Assembly: GCF_047730085.1 (NCBI RefSeq)
Contig: NZ_CP159830.1
Location: forward strand, 2,852,001 to 2,916,000
DNA length: 64,000 bases
DNA from: Njordibacter sp937773555
GTDB lineage: Bacteria > Pseudomonadota > Gammaproteobacteria > Pseudomonadales > Balneatricaceae
Direction: 5' to 3'
Shown here: in pieces, positions 16,321 through 24,330 of the stretch
Numbering within the stretch: the first letter of the stretch is position 1
Layout: each line of letters begins with the position of its first letter
Notes under the pieces: model-generated
What the model was told of the DNA's origin: nothing
Databases searched by the model: none
The model's input: only the letters and a program-made list of their open reading frames with translations
Program-made: the position numbers and the translations under genes

Positions 16321-17265
16321 TTAATACCCACTTACTGTTAGACCAAGTTTAATTGCTTTTTTTGCAATTCTATTTTCACGTTGTACGGGCTTGTAGAGTT
16401 TGTCACGAACCGATTCTAAGGAGGTTGACCAGTTGCCGCTATGCTTTGGCTTGGCTGAGGTGTCAGCCTGACCAAATGGCATGCTGTAGGTTATGGTGCC
16501 TACGAATTTCGAGTCAGCCATGTTTTGCTGCTGAGAGCCTAGTGTTATTTTGACATTAGATACTGGCTCTACCTCTATACCCCACTCTTTTATGCTTGAG
16601 GAGTAATCGATATTATCTAGCCACTTAGTTCGCTTTATATAAATGTTTGATGAATATGAATAGGGTAGTTGAGCCTTTAAATTATAATCATATCCGCCTA
16701 ATGCAGTTTCATTAATGCCGTTGTACGTTATGGTGCCAGACTGCGCACTGTAACTGTTTGCTCTAAGTTCTACGAGAGAAGTTAATGCTTCTATACCCAG
16801 GCTTGAGCGCCTATGACCAGAGTCGAATTCATAGTCATAAAAGGCATTTACTCCTAATATAAGTGTTTCCTTGTCATTAATGTGGCGCGCACCAAATCCA
16901 AGATTGATAGTGTTTCCGTCGTTATAATTAACTAACGATGACTGGTTGAAAAAAAACCAATTCTTCGTTTCGTTTAATCCATATACCGACATAATGCTCA
17001 ATGTAGGCTTATCATTATCCCAGCCCAGCGAAAGATCGAGGTGACTCCACTTATTGTCTAAAGCCTTTTGCTCAAGTGTGTCAATTTTGATATTGGTAGC
17101 CGCCAGTGCAAGGCTTTCTACTTTTTTGATTGCAGTCTCAATAGGAGCATCGCTTGTCGCAATGTCAACAATATATTCGCTAGACGCTTGTGCAGTCGAA
17201 TAAGCCATAACAATCCCTAGCACAGAGGCTGTTGATAATAACTGTCGAGTAGACTTGCGGAGCAT
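16321..17265 (-). CDS. Inverse autotransporter (intimin/invasin-type) beta-barrel without passenger
   Basis: The start is set at 17265 because an AGGAGG lies about eight bases upstream and a signal peptide follows (MLRKSTRQLLSTASVLGIVMAYSTAQA). The 314-residue product has a short helical part (about 35-65) and the inverse-autotransporter barrel (about 70-270), with the family motifs NWFFFNQSS, NLGFGARH, LILGVNAFYDYEFDSGHRRSSLGIEAL and ELRANSY. After the last strand (TYSMPFG) comes a linker RDKLYKPVQRENRI, as in intimins, and then the protein stops. No Ig-like passenger is present. The next gene, for a secreted protein, follows directly. Confidence 0.85.
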   Translation of the reverse strand: MLRKSTRQLLSTASVLGIVMAYSTAQASSEYIVDIATSDAPIETAIKKVESLALAATNIKIDTLEQKALDNKWSHLDLSLGWDNDKPTLSIMSVYGLNETKNWFFFNQSSLVNYNDGNTINLGFGARHINDKETLILGVNAFYDYEFDSGHRRSSLGIEALTSLVELRANSYSAQSGTITYNGINETALGGYDYNLKAQLPYSYSSNIYIKRTKWLDNIDYSSSIKEWGIEVEPVSNVKITLGSQQQNMADSKFVGTITYSMPFGQADTSAKPKHSGNWSTSLESVRDKLYKPVQRENRIAKKAIKLGLTVSGY

Positions 17266-17427
17266 AATGCAACGCCTCCTGCTTAATATGATAATGTTCC
17301 TTGGATAGGTAAGCATACGGCTCTTTAAGATCATTGTTAGTTTCCATCTGCAGGGCTGGTTTGATGTGTTTTTTGTTTCAGAATAATTGGCGTGCTTGTC
17401 ACATTGCCATGATTGCTGCGCTTCCAA

Positions 17428-17739
17428 ATGACTATAAAAAAATATAGTATCACTCTACCATAATAAATGTAAGCAGCAGAAATACTCACTTACATTAGAA
17501 ATTTGAGCATAATGAATACAAAAAATGATCATTTTGACTTGATAAATGGGTTTTTAATGCCTGAAGGCTTTAAAACCGTGGGAGTATATAAAAATATAGT
17601 AGAAGACAGTGTGCAGTTACTATTTCTAGTTCGGAGTGGGCTAATGTTGGAGGGAACCAAATAGATTGGATGATGCTAAAAAGGAAAAGTGCGCCGTCTG
17701 GTGGTTGTGGGTGCCTTAGTGGATTTTTTCACAGAGGGA
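17428..17739. other. Upstream region of the inverse autotransporter gene
   Basis: About 300 AT-rich bases. They hold a possible 50-codon gene on the plus strand (17512-17664) and otherwise only the presumed promoter region of the autotransporter operon, which I cannot define. Confidence 0.4.
17512..17664 (+). CDS. Possible 50-residue protein
   Basis: An ATG-to-TAG frame encodes MNTKNDHFDLINGFLMPEG...SGLMLEGTK, with an ordinary amino-acid mix and a hydrophobic centre (VQLLFLVRSGLM). The ribosome site is weak. It faces the opposite way to its neighbours. No family recognised; it may be spurious. Confidence 0.25.
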   Translation: MNTKNDHFDLINGFLMPEGFKTVGVYKNIVEDSVQLLFLVRSGLMLEGTK

Positions 17740-18327
17740 CTAAAAGGTTGGAGTTTTTTGTTTACGTACTGCATTTAATCTCAATAGTCGCATTAATACC
17801 ATTAACACTAAGAGTCCAAAGAACAGTCCTAATACATCCCCTACCATATAGTTCCCCAGTAAAAGTAGTGATTCCTCGGGTATGATTAAACCCTGATACA
17901 ACACCGATAAACCGACAGAGTTAATCACTGAAGCAATAGCACCTATGAGAAACAAGGAGCGCCAATTGGATGTGTTAGTTGCCGTCATGTAAAAATTAAT
18001 ACCCACGAGTTTAAATAACTCAAACGCAATAACTGCACACCCACTGCTCACAAATGGGACTAACATTTGTAAGTCAGTCAGTTGACGATCTGGGTGGAGA
18101 ATTAAATGGATAATAATATCTGCTGGCAACAACGCAAAAAATGCCAAAGGACCTAGCATCCATACAGCCAGTACACGCACCAAATGTGGAAAGAAGAAGA
18201 GGCTTGCAAGCCAAGTCACATTTGAACCATATTTGGCTTCTAGAGGGAATATGACGAAGAATTGAAGAAAGTGCAGGGCGAGATAACAGCCAAATGCGAT
18301 GATGAAGGGGGTGATTTTTGTTGTCAT
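17740..18327 (-). CDS. Multi-pass membrane protein of unknown function
   Basis: The 195-residue protein has about five to six hydrophobic segments separated by short loops, including PLEAKYGSNVTWLASLFFFPHLVRVLAVWMLGP and GNYMVGDVLGLFFGLLVLMVLMRLLRL. The GD-x-L-G-L-F-F-G pattern near the end resembles MASE1-like sensory membrane domains, but without any output domain; this is a weak inference. It follows the winged-helix gene by about 40 bases on the same strand, so the two may form an operon. Confidence 0.6.
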   Translation of the reverse strand: MTTKITPFIIAFGCYLALHFLQFFVIFPLEAKYGSNVTWLASLFFFPHLVRVLAVWMLGPLAFFALLPADIIIHLILHPDRQLTDLQMLVPFVSSGCAVIAFELFKLVGINFYMTATNTSNWRSLFLIGAIASVINSVGLSVLYQGLIIPEESLLLLGNYMVGDVLGLFFGLLVLMVLMRLLRLNAVRKQKTPTF

Positions 18328-18368
18328 GATCGCCGTCCGTGGGATTTTATCAATAATTACAAAGTATC

Positions 18369-18713
18369 TTAGCCAAGTCGGTAGAGTCCAGAGCCACGCC
18401 CACCAACATGTTCCAGCAGACCTTTTACTCTTAAATCACGTAAGCATTTATAAACAGTGACCTGGGGCATTTTTTTAACATCTGGATGTGCAAAAATTTG
18501 GGTCAAATTGACAGGGCTGTCTGCGCCTAAGCAAAGGTCTCCAACACAGGTGAATAACATCTTTTCAGCCTTGTTGAGTGCATTGATCCCCATGTCTGCT
18601 TCCATACTACGAACCATCTGAAGCAGTCGTGCAAATCGTAATGGTTGTGTTTCTTCCATAGTTTTCATCTTAAGCAACATTTCTCTCTCCATACTAACAA
18701 AAATATTCGCCAA
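18369..18713 (-). CDS. Winged-helix protein, possible transcription regulator
   Basis: The 114-residue protein has an N-terminal helix pair and a C-terminal winged helix-turn-helix (about 70-112; NLTQIFAHPDVKKMPQVTVYKCLRDLRVKGLLEHVGGRGSGLYRL). The wing GRGSGLYRL at the very end is typical of small phage and plasmid regulators. It lies between the integrase and the cargo of element C and may govern one or the other. Confidence 0.6.
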   Translation of the reverse strand: MANIFVSMEREMLLKMKTMEETQPLRFARLLQMVRSMEADMGINALNKAEKMLFTCVGDLCLGADSPVNLTQIFAHPDVKKMPQVTVYKCLRDLRVKGLLEHVGGRGSGLYRLG

Positions 18714-18835
18714 CGTTAACAGCCTGATAAGTTTGTTTGGTCCGTTTACTCTTGCCGTATCAATATCGCTTTTAGGAAAGCAGAGTGTGCAGCAACTTCA
18801 GATGCAGTAGGTCCAGGGTTATCAAGTTTATCAAG

Positions 18836-18900
18836 CGCAAAAATTATCTAAACTGCCTCTCTGTTTCCATCTGTGAAAATTAAAGACTGTCATATGTTCG
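18836..18900 (+). repeat. Cargo-flanking repeat of element C, copy 2
   Basis: The partner of 12781-12845, same orientation, sharing ATTATCTAAACTGCCTC and a looser extension. It lies between the winged-helix gene and the integrase gene, in an otherwise empty gap of about 270 bases. Confidence 0.5.
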
Positions 18901-18985
18901 CATGCTTTTTTTCAGACTGTTTGTCCATCAACTTCCCTTCGCTTCATACTCTTCGTTTTTATACTATTACTATGCACAGCAACGA

Positions 18986-20134
18986 TCACCTTCTCGCAGA
19001 TACCAACGCAAACCCCCGTTCAAGATATTGCTCCATTACTGCCAATGAATACCCTGCGCCATAACCTTCGCCCACAGATTTTGCAGTAACCCAACCTCCA
19101 ATTGCATCAATCACAGGCACTGGACACTCTACTTCGCGCAGTAGGTCTCTACCTGTATGCCTAAACGAATGCGCCGTTACGCCTTTTACAACCCGTGGCT
19201 TTAGCCATTTATTCACAGCCGCTGAAACCGAATTACCGTTCAATTCATTACCCACCATCGTTGGGAATAATGATCTGCTCTTATTGCACAGCAACACTTC
19301 AACAGCGTGACGTGCAAGACCCACCAATGGTATTTGTCGTTCGCTTGAACGGGTTTTCAAGTCCCTTAGTTTATTTGGTCTTATACAAGCGATCATCATA
19401 TCGCCTTTCATCACAATATCTTCTTGCAATAAACCAGCCGCTTCACTCAAGCGCATCAATGAACCAGACAGCAAAAGTATCAACAGCCGTCTCTCATCGG
19501 CGATTTCCATGCATTCTTGTTGTATAACGATCAATCTATCAAGTGGCACTGGAAGTCGCCTCAAGGTGCGCGCCTGCTTCTCTATGAAGAGGTTATGAAA
19601 TGGATTATTCATCTCCAGCGAATACTCGCTCATGGCAAAGTTGATGATAGTGCGGACACAGCCCACATTGCGTCTTACTGTTGTGCCAGCCAACTTCTTA
19701 TTAACCAAATAATCACGCAATTGCATCGCATCTTTACGCTGGTATTGATTTATGAGTTTATCACCTGCTAAAGCAAATACAGCATTGCAGGCAATGTGGT
19801 TAGATTGAGTGAAGTTTTTGCTCTTGCTGCCAGCCTTTTGCTGGAGGTAGTATTCCAACGCCTGAGATAGTTTGGGTACATCAACTTCAGCCGCATTGTC
19901 TAAAATGCCTTTGTGTTCTGCCTTGTTGCCTAAACTTAACTGAAACCACACATGCTCAAACTTAGCGCTCATCTGTTCTGCGCGCTTTGATGCGATTTCG
20001 GCGAATTTTGTGCGTAATGAAAAACTGATTAACTTGCAGCCATAATGATGTCGCACGCCTTTGGGCACACGTCTAGTATAGTAATAAACACCTGCTTTAA
20101 TAAACGTATGTGGCACGCACTGTTGATGCAGCAT
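18986..20134 (-). CDS. Tyrosine integrase of element C
   Basis: The 382-residue protein has an N-terminal DNA-binding region (YYYTRRVPKGVRHHYGCKLISFSLRTKF) of the kind found in a group of island and phage integrases, a SAM-like core-binding domain (about 95-200), and a catalytic domain with SGSLMRLSEAAGL (first Arg), LKTRSSERQIPL (Lys region), HSFRHTGRDLL (His-x-x-Arg), GGW and Tyr in GYGAGYSL. All catalytic residues are present. It sits 155 bases from the att copy at 20289, at the tRNA-proximal end of element C. It is unrelated in sequence to the element D integrase. Confidence 0.92.
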   Translation of the reverse strand: MLHQQCVPHTFIKAGVYYYTRRVPKGVRHHYGCKLISFSLRTKFAEIASKRAEQMSAKFEHVWFQLSLGNKAEHKGILDNAAEVDVPKLSQALEYYLQQKAGSKSKNFTQSNHIACNAVFALAGDKLINQYQRKDAMQLRDYLVNKKLAGTTVRRNVGCVRTIINFAMSEYSLEMNNPFHNLFIEKQARTLRRLPVPLDRLIVIQQECMEIADERRLLILLLSGSLMRLSEAAGLLQEDIVMKGDMMIACIRPNKLRDLKTRSSERQIPLVGLARHAVEVLLCNKSRSLFPTMVGNELNGNSVSAAVNKWLKPRVVKGVTAHSFRHTGRDLLREVECPVPVIDAIGGWVTAKSVGEGYGAGYSLAVMEQYLERGFALVSARR

Positions 20135-20220
20135 TAACCCATCCCCACTTAGTAAACTTAATTAAAGTTGATACAAAGTCGCAAGCACAGTGAGTTTAAC
20201 GATAGTTCTACTGTAAGGAT

Positions 20221-20239
20221 CTACGGTAGGCTCTACGGT
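20221..20239 (+). repeat. Right arm repeat of element C
   Basis: CTACGGTAGGCTCTACGGT, two CTACGGT units 12 bases apart, 17 of 19 bases identical to 10378-10396. A weaker third unit (CTACTGTAAGGAT) lies just before it. Confidence 0.7.
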
Positions 20240-20288
20240 TGCACAAACGTATAGGTTAACTTGTTGAAAATTAGATGTTAATATTTAA

Positions 20289-20337
20289 TAAATGGCGCGC
20301 CAGGAGGGAGTCGAACCCCCGACCAACAGGATCGGAA
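20289..20337 (+). other. att copy, junction C/D (49 bp of tRNA-Arg)
   Basis: Forty-nine bases are identical to 37635-37683, from just outside the CCA end through the T-arm and variable loop into the anticodon loop of the tRNA-Arg(CCG). The 5' half of the tRNA is absent. The two perfect copies delimit element D and suggest that its integrase crosses over at the anticodon loop. Confidence 0.9.
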
Positions 20338-20455
20338 TCTCTTGGTATAGTATATTTCTCCGTACTTGGTTGATATTATAAATATTTAAGTAGATGATAT
20401 TTAACGTTTATTGTTTTTTATTGTTGTTTGATGCTCATGGCTGTATTCTTGTAGA

Positions 20456-20474
20456 TGGAACCTGATATGGAACC
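20456..20474 (+). repeat. Paired TGGAACC arm sites, left end of element D
   Basis: TGGAACC at 20456-20462 and TGGAACC at 20468-20474, just before the integrase start. Their place in the integrase leader suggests that integrase binding also represses its own gene, as in other tyrosine-recombinase elements. Confidence 0.7.
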
Positions 20475-20494
20475 GGATTTGAGGATTTACACCA

Positions 20495-21832
20495 ATGGCA
20501 AAACTATACGACACTACAATTAGCGCACTCGGAATCGGGAAGCGAAAAAGCGAGCGCCTAGATAATGGCGGGTCGCTGATTATCTGGAACAAAAAGAGGG
20601 CCGCCGGTGGCTCCAAAGAGTTCTACTTCCGTAAAATATTGAAGGAAGGCAGCGAGATCAATATTAAGATTGGCTCGTATCCTTCCATAAAGTTGGTCCA
20701 GGCCAGGAAGAGGGCAAACGAACTATCTAGCCAGGCCGCCGGCACCGACAATATCAAATTCCAACTTGAAGAAGAAAAGCGCCTAAGGGTAGCAGCCGAA
20801 CAGGCCGCCATTCGTGAACGCGCACGACTTGATAATCTAGGCACCCTTCAACAGCTCTGCGAGGCGTACAGGGACCGTATGAAAGCAGAAGACCGGTCAT
20901 CCTATGCCAAGGTCTTTGCATCCCTAGAACGCTACGTGCTTACCCCCTATCCACATCTGGCAACTCAGAAAGCCAACCTCATAACAGCCGACGACATTAA
21001 GCACATACTACAGGCCATGTATGCCCGAGACATAACCACGACACTAAATAGAACGCGTGGTGATTTGCACGCTGCATTTAATGTCGGCCTAACCTACGAC
21101 CACGATATAACCGTCCAAAAATCAAACGGTCTATGCTTCGATATAAGCTCAAACCCTGTTGCTAAAATCAAAAAAATACAGAGATTTGAACGAGTGCTAG
21201 AGCGAAATTTAGACACAGAAGAATTGCGCATTGTATGGGAAGCATGTTGCCAATATATGAATCCTGTTTATGCAAGCTTACTCAAGGTAATGATTTGTAC
21301 CGGCTTTCACCCAGTAGAATTATTGAGGCTATCGTCTACAGATATTGTGCCAGATGAAAGAGCCATATACATGACCAAAACAAAGTCGAGCACACCTAAC
21401 TTAATACTACTCAACAAGTACGCTTGGGCGGAAATACAAACACGATTAAACGAACCTGGTGCAACCAATCTATTGTTTCCATCGCGCGTGTCTAACCCCA
21501 AATCAGATGCTTATGACAGGACCAGCGTCCTCTCCAACCAGGTGGCGGCGCTACGCTCTAATTTACCAATCGAACCATTTACTCCCCGGGATATAAGACG
21601 AACAGTTAAAACACTCATGGGGAAAGCTGGAATAAGTAAAACAATGCGAGACCGAATGCAAAACCACACTACAACGGATGTTAGCGGCAAACACTACGAC
21701 CGTTACGACTATTTGCCCGAAAAAAGAGTTGCAATGAAAACGTGGGAACAATGGCTAGCCAAGAATGTTATTGACCCTGGCGGGATTGATACCAACGTAA
21801 TATCGGGACTTTTTAATAGGGCGCAACAGTGA
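20495..21832 (+). CDS. P4-type tyrosine integrase of element D
   Basis: This 445-residue protein has an N-terminal DUF4102-like arm-binding domain (about 1-85; SERLDNGGSLIIWNKK, IGSYPSIKLVQAR), a core-binding domain (about 115-215) and a catalytic domain. C-terminal catalytic positions read Arg368 in TPRDIRRT, His391 and Tyr401 (KHYDRYDYLPEKR). The first catalytic Arg, normally in a TGxRxxEL motif, is His272 (CTGFHPVELLRL; codon CAC). The start is supported by GAGG about ten bases upstream. It lies 157 bases right of the att copy, and the next gene overlaps its stop. Whether the enzyme is active is open. Confidence 0.9.
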   Translation: MAKLYDTTISALGIGKRKSERLDNGGSLIIWNKKRAAGGSKEFYFRKILKEGSEINIKIGSYPSIKLVQARKRANELSSQAAGTDNIKFQLEEEKRLRVAAEQAAIRERARLDNLGTLQQLCEAYRDRMKAEDRSSYAKVFASLERYVLTPYPHLATQKANLITADDIKHILQAMYARDITTTLNRTRGDLHAAFNVGLTYDHDITVQKSNGLCFDISSNPVAKIKKIQRFERVLERNLDTEELRIVWEACCQYMNPVYASLLKVMICTGFHPVELLRLSSTDIVPDERAIYMTKTKSSTPNLILLNKYAWAEIQTRLNEPGATNLLFPSRVSNPKSDAYDRTSVLSNQVAALRSNLPIEPFTPRDIRRTVKTLMGKAGISKTMRDRMQNHTTTDVSGKHYDRYDYLPEKRVAMKTWEQWLAKNVIDPGGIDTNVISGLFNRAQQ

Positions 21833-22575
21833 CAGCTCAAACAACAAAGACTTTCCCAAAAGCTATACCCCAAGGCCTAATTGACAAGCACTCACATTAC
21901 CAACGTGCAATCGCAATACACGGTGACATTGGCAGGTACAAAATCTATTCAGACGCGCTATATAAGTTATTTACAGCCGCCAATCCCAGTGTAATCTTCA
22001 CACCATTAGAACAATACAATGATGCAAATAACCTAGATGCAGATTATTTCTGTACTGTTTTTGAGCACATGCTGCATGACGCTCTTGGGCTTACCCACTC
22101 AAGGGAGTGGGGCCTGATGAAACCCAAGGATAAGCGAGCCGCACTTACTGATATAGGCAAAGATATATCGAAGTTAGTGGGCAAGCTTAAGAGGCACGGG
22201 CTAGATGGACCAATTGGCCCCCACCTTGGCGACGATATTATTAACTCAATTCTCATTAAAGAGGGTCGCCGATTGCTCCCCGCAAGCATTGGTATTGCTT
22301 TTGACGCAAGAACAGTATGTGACGTGCTCGATAGCGCAAAGCAAGAATTGAAGACCCAAGACACCACCAGCCTAGTTATCCAGCCTGGAAGCAAAAATGT
22401 CAAACTCCATTACTTCACCAGGCGTTTTGCTGAATTCATGTCGTATGAGTACGGACTCATTGACCACGACTTAATTGCAAGCCTGTCCAACGTTTACTTT
22501 CCAGACCATGATATAGATTCAGACATGGTACGCTTCCAACTACGGCCGCTCATGCAAGCACAGACTAACACTTAA
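21829..22575 (+). CDS. Unknown protein coupled to the integrase
   Basis: A 248-residue soluble protein starting with GTG that overlaps the integrase stop (GTGA), so it is translationally coupled. Contents: an N-terminal helical part (LIDKHSHYQRAIAIHGDIGRYKIYSDALYKLF), a central charged helical region (KRAALTDIGKDISKLVGKLKRHGLDGPIGPHLGDD) and a C-terminal FTRRFAEFMSYEYG segment. I recognise no domain. Its position suggests an accessory role in excision or maintenance, which is only a guess. Confidence 0.65.
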   Translation: MTAQTTKTFPKAIPQGLIDKHSHYQRAIAIHGDIGRYKIYSDALYKLFTAANPSVIFTPLEQYNDANNLDADYFCTVFEHMLHDALGLTHSREWGLMKPKDKRAALTDIGKDISKLVGKLKRHGLDGPIGPHLGDDIINSILIKEGRRLLPASIGIAFDARTVCDVLDSAKQELKTQDTTSLVIQPGSKNVKLHYFTRRFAEFMSYEYGLIDHDLIASLSNVYFPDHDIDSDMVRFQLRPLMQAQTNT

Positions 22576-22593
22576 TCACAAAGGGACTTATCA

Positions 22594-22800
22594 AATGAAC
22601 AGCGCCAACCTAACCTGCCCATCACACAATCGCCAATAACCCAATCAGATATCAAAGCCAAACTAGCCTATGACCTATGGTCAAAATTGAATCCAGTTCA
22701 AATAGACCACTTACTTGAGGCCGTTAAATCGTTACAGCCTGGCGACGACCAAGCGGCCTTTATAGCGACGTTAAAGCATGACGTAGCGTTACTGGCTTAG
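22594..22800 (+). pseudogene. Small gene, probably frameshifted
   Basis: An ATG at 22594 opens a frame that closes after 14 codons (MNSANLTCPSHNRQ). In another frame the same stretch encodes a protein-like run, PITQSPITQSDIKAKLAYDLWSKLNPVQIDHLLEAVKSLQ..ALLA, ending with TAG at 22800 but without a normal start codon. A single indel near 22625 would join the two. It may be a broken small gene or a sequencing error; no family recognised. Confidence 0.35.
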
Positions 22801-22906
22801 CTCCACAATAAGGGCTGAGTGGTCTGTGAGTGTGTCGGGCTTAAATTAAAGTCCTATTTGAAGAGCTAAGTATTGGCCCTTTTGACTTGTTCAATATCCA
22901 TTATCG

Positions 22907-23404
22907 CTATTCACCAACTTCCCCCGTTGCGATGAACTGGTTAAAGCCATCCGCACCAAATACGCAGTTAACACCATCTTCATTCGCCATTTTGATTTTG
23001 GCTGGTCCAGCATTGTAGCCACAAACTAAGAGTCCTAGTTTTTTAGTTACGGTGGTTCTTATGAACATGTTATTTGCTTTAGCCAAATCAATTAACTCGC
23101 CCTTTTCTGACTTTTTGAAACCTGTAAAGCAGACTTCAAATTTATCACCTTCATTTTTCCATCGCCGATCAGTCTTGTATTTGGAAATAATGGTGTAATT
23201 TTTCTGAAGTGCCTCTGCCATTGCTATGGCAGTTTCATAGGATTCATTGTTCGAAAGTACGTTAGAAGCTTTCAGCGTTTTATATTTATCTTGCTGCTAG
23301 TCCCATACGATGACGGTATCTTCGCTCTCGCTTAGAACGTCTATCTCATAAGCCTTTACCTCATTAAATCGATTAAGGTATATAATGAATGTGCTACTGC
23401 TCAT
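22907..23404 (-). pseudogene. BRCT-domain protein interrupted by an in-frame stop
   Basis: From the ATG at 23404 the frame encodes MSSSTFIIYLNRFNEVKAYEIDVLSESEDTVIVWD, meets TAG at 23297-23299, and continues in the same frame to the stop at 22907, 165 codons in all. The C-terminal part (about 85-165; KFEVCFTGFKKSEKGELIDLAKANNMFIRTTVTKKLGLLVCG, GVNCVFGADGFNQFI) is a BRCT domain as in DNA ligases and exonucleases. Translation could restart at ATG 23221 and make a 104-residue BRCT protein. BRCT domains bind DNA ends or phosphoproteins and often occur in mobile elements. Confidence 0.7.
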
Positions 23405-23504
23405 AAAACCCCCTACACCATTCCGTGGTTGATTACCTTTTTAGTATAGGTGATATTTTCAGAAATAGCATAGGTGCGCGGGTCATGGTTGGTTTGGTCC
23501 TATG

Positions 23505-24005
23505 CTAGCCATAGTCGGTTTGTGTGGCTTCAAGGTTAGTAGCCACTACATCAAGACGCTTTTGGTATTCTTTGGGCACACCGTCGCCGGCCAGTTCGTC
23601 TAGTGCTTCGTAAATAGCGCCCTTGAATAGCTGCTCAATTTCTACATAATCTGCCCCCACTGCCTGGGCGGCCACCTTGGGCGGTAGTGCCAACAACTTA
23701 GCGCGGCAATTGGCTATTTGCCCCTGCCACCCCTCAATTACCAATTCCATAGGTATCAAATTGCCACGCTGCTGTTCTAGCTCCAGCGTTACCTTTTCCG
23801 CTTGTAACTTAGTTAGCTTGGCCCGCTCTTGGGTGTAGTCCAGTTCACCACCTGAGCGGTTATCTAGCCATGTGTTGAGCGTGTCTATGTTAAAGAACAC
23901 TTGCTTACCCTTTTTGGTGTGGGGGCAGCCTTTGCGCCTCCAATAATCCAGCGTGGTTAATGCAACATTTAGCTTTTGTGCTGTGTCACTTCTGTTTAAT
24001 TCCAT
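23505..24005 (-). CDS. Terminase small subunit-like, lambda Nu1 type
   Basis: This 166-residue protein has an N-terminal MerR/Nu1-like winged helix (about 3-50; SDTAQKLNVALTTLDYWRRKGCPHTKKGKQVFFNIDTLNTWLDNR), a Lys/Glu-rich coiled helix (DYTQERAKLTKLQAEKVTLELEQQRGNLIP) and a helical C-terminus (ANCRAKLLALPPKVAAQ...IEQLFKGAIYEALDEL). Domain order and length fit gpNu1-type small terminases, which recognise packaging sites. There is no large terminase here, as in satellites that redirect a helper phage's packaging. A plain DNA-binding protein is the alternative. Confidence 0.75.
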   Translation of the reverse strand: MELNRSDTAQKLNVALTTLDYWRRKGCPHTKKGKQVFFNIDTLNTWLDNRSGGELDYTQERAKLTKLQAEKVTLELEQQRGNLIPMELVIEGWQGQIANCRAKLLALPPKVAAQAVGADYVEIEQLFKGAIYEALDELAGDGVPKEYQKRLDVVATNLEATQTDYG

Positions 24006-24272
24006 AGTAGTATTCCCTAATATAAATTGATAACTAGCGAAATGGTGCGCTCCTGAAATACCCCAGGTGGGATTGCCGAGTAGGGACCCAATGGTTTTTA
24101 TTCAAAAACGTTTTTAACCTGTACCACTGATCTGCACCGATAAAACCTATATAACTCCCTACCTTGAGAGATAAACCGGTTTTATAGGTTTTATCGCTAT
24201 GCCTTTTCAAAGAGCTATAAACATAAATCGGTTTTACTGGTACAGATTAGGTGTGTAGGTTATTTTTCGTTT
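24006..24272. repeat. Inverted-repeat, origin-like region, copy 1
   Basis: Non-coding stretch upstream of the terminase gene. It contains CGATAAAACCT and AGGTTTTATCG as inverted arms (about 24138 and 24185), the palindrome ATAAACCGGTTTTAT (about 24171) and further GGTTTTA units near 24229. The same elements occur next to the intact primase at 34222-34310. The clustered GTTTTATCG motif beside a primase resembles satellite replication origins; this is inference. Confidence 0.5.
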
Positions 24273-24320
24273 TTAGCTATTACAGTACATGGGGTGCTTA
24301 AAGTAGTCGGTCGCGGGCCT
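24273..24320 (-). pseudogene. 3' stub of a second primase gene
   Basis: On the minus strand this stretch reads RPATDYFKHPMYCNS followed by TAA. The C-terminus of the intact primase (34311 onward) reads RPATDYFKHPIYCNE followed by TAG. The similarity stops abruptly at a run of ten G (24321-24330). It is the last 15 codons of a primase gene of which the rest was lost. Confidence 0.75.
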
Positions 24321-24330
24321 GGGGGGGGGG

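Larger units (their letters stand above)
10273..20337. mobile_element. Element C, tRNA-Arg integrated island with surface-protein cargo
   Basis: About 10 kb are bounded by tRNA-Arg 3'-end repeats and carry their own arm-type repeats (10378-10396 and 20221-20239) and a tyrosine integrase at the tRNA-proximal end. Other content: a serine recombinase, an alginate-lyase-like protein, an inverse autotransporter with a secreted partner, a membrane protein and a winged-helix protein. I recognise no replication or packaging genes. Confidence 0.75.
20135..20494. other. Junction region between elements C and D
   Basis: The gap between two divergently transcribed integrases holds, in order, the right arm repeat of C (20221), the 49-bp att copy (20289) and the left arm repeats of D (20456). 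Everything needed for both recombination systems on this side lies within 360 bases. Confidence 0.7.

Noticed and set aside
17670..17885. 71-codon plus-strand ORF overlapping the membrane protein gene
   Set aside because: It overlaps the end of the minus-strand membrane protein gene for most of its length and shows no family features.
20289..20337. A second tRNA-Arg gene
   Set aside because: Only the 3' half is present; the D-arm and 5' acceptor strand are missing, so it is an att copy, not a tRNA gene.
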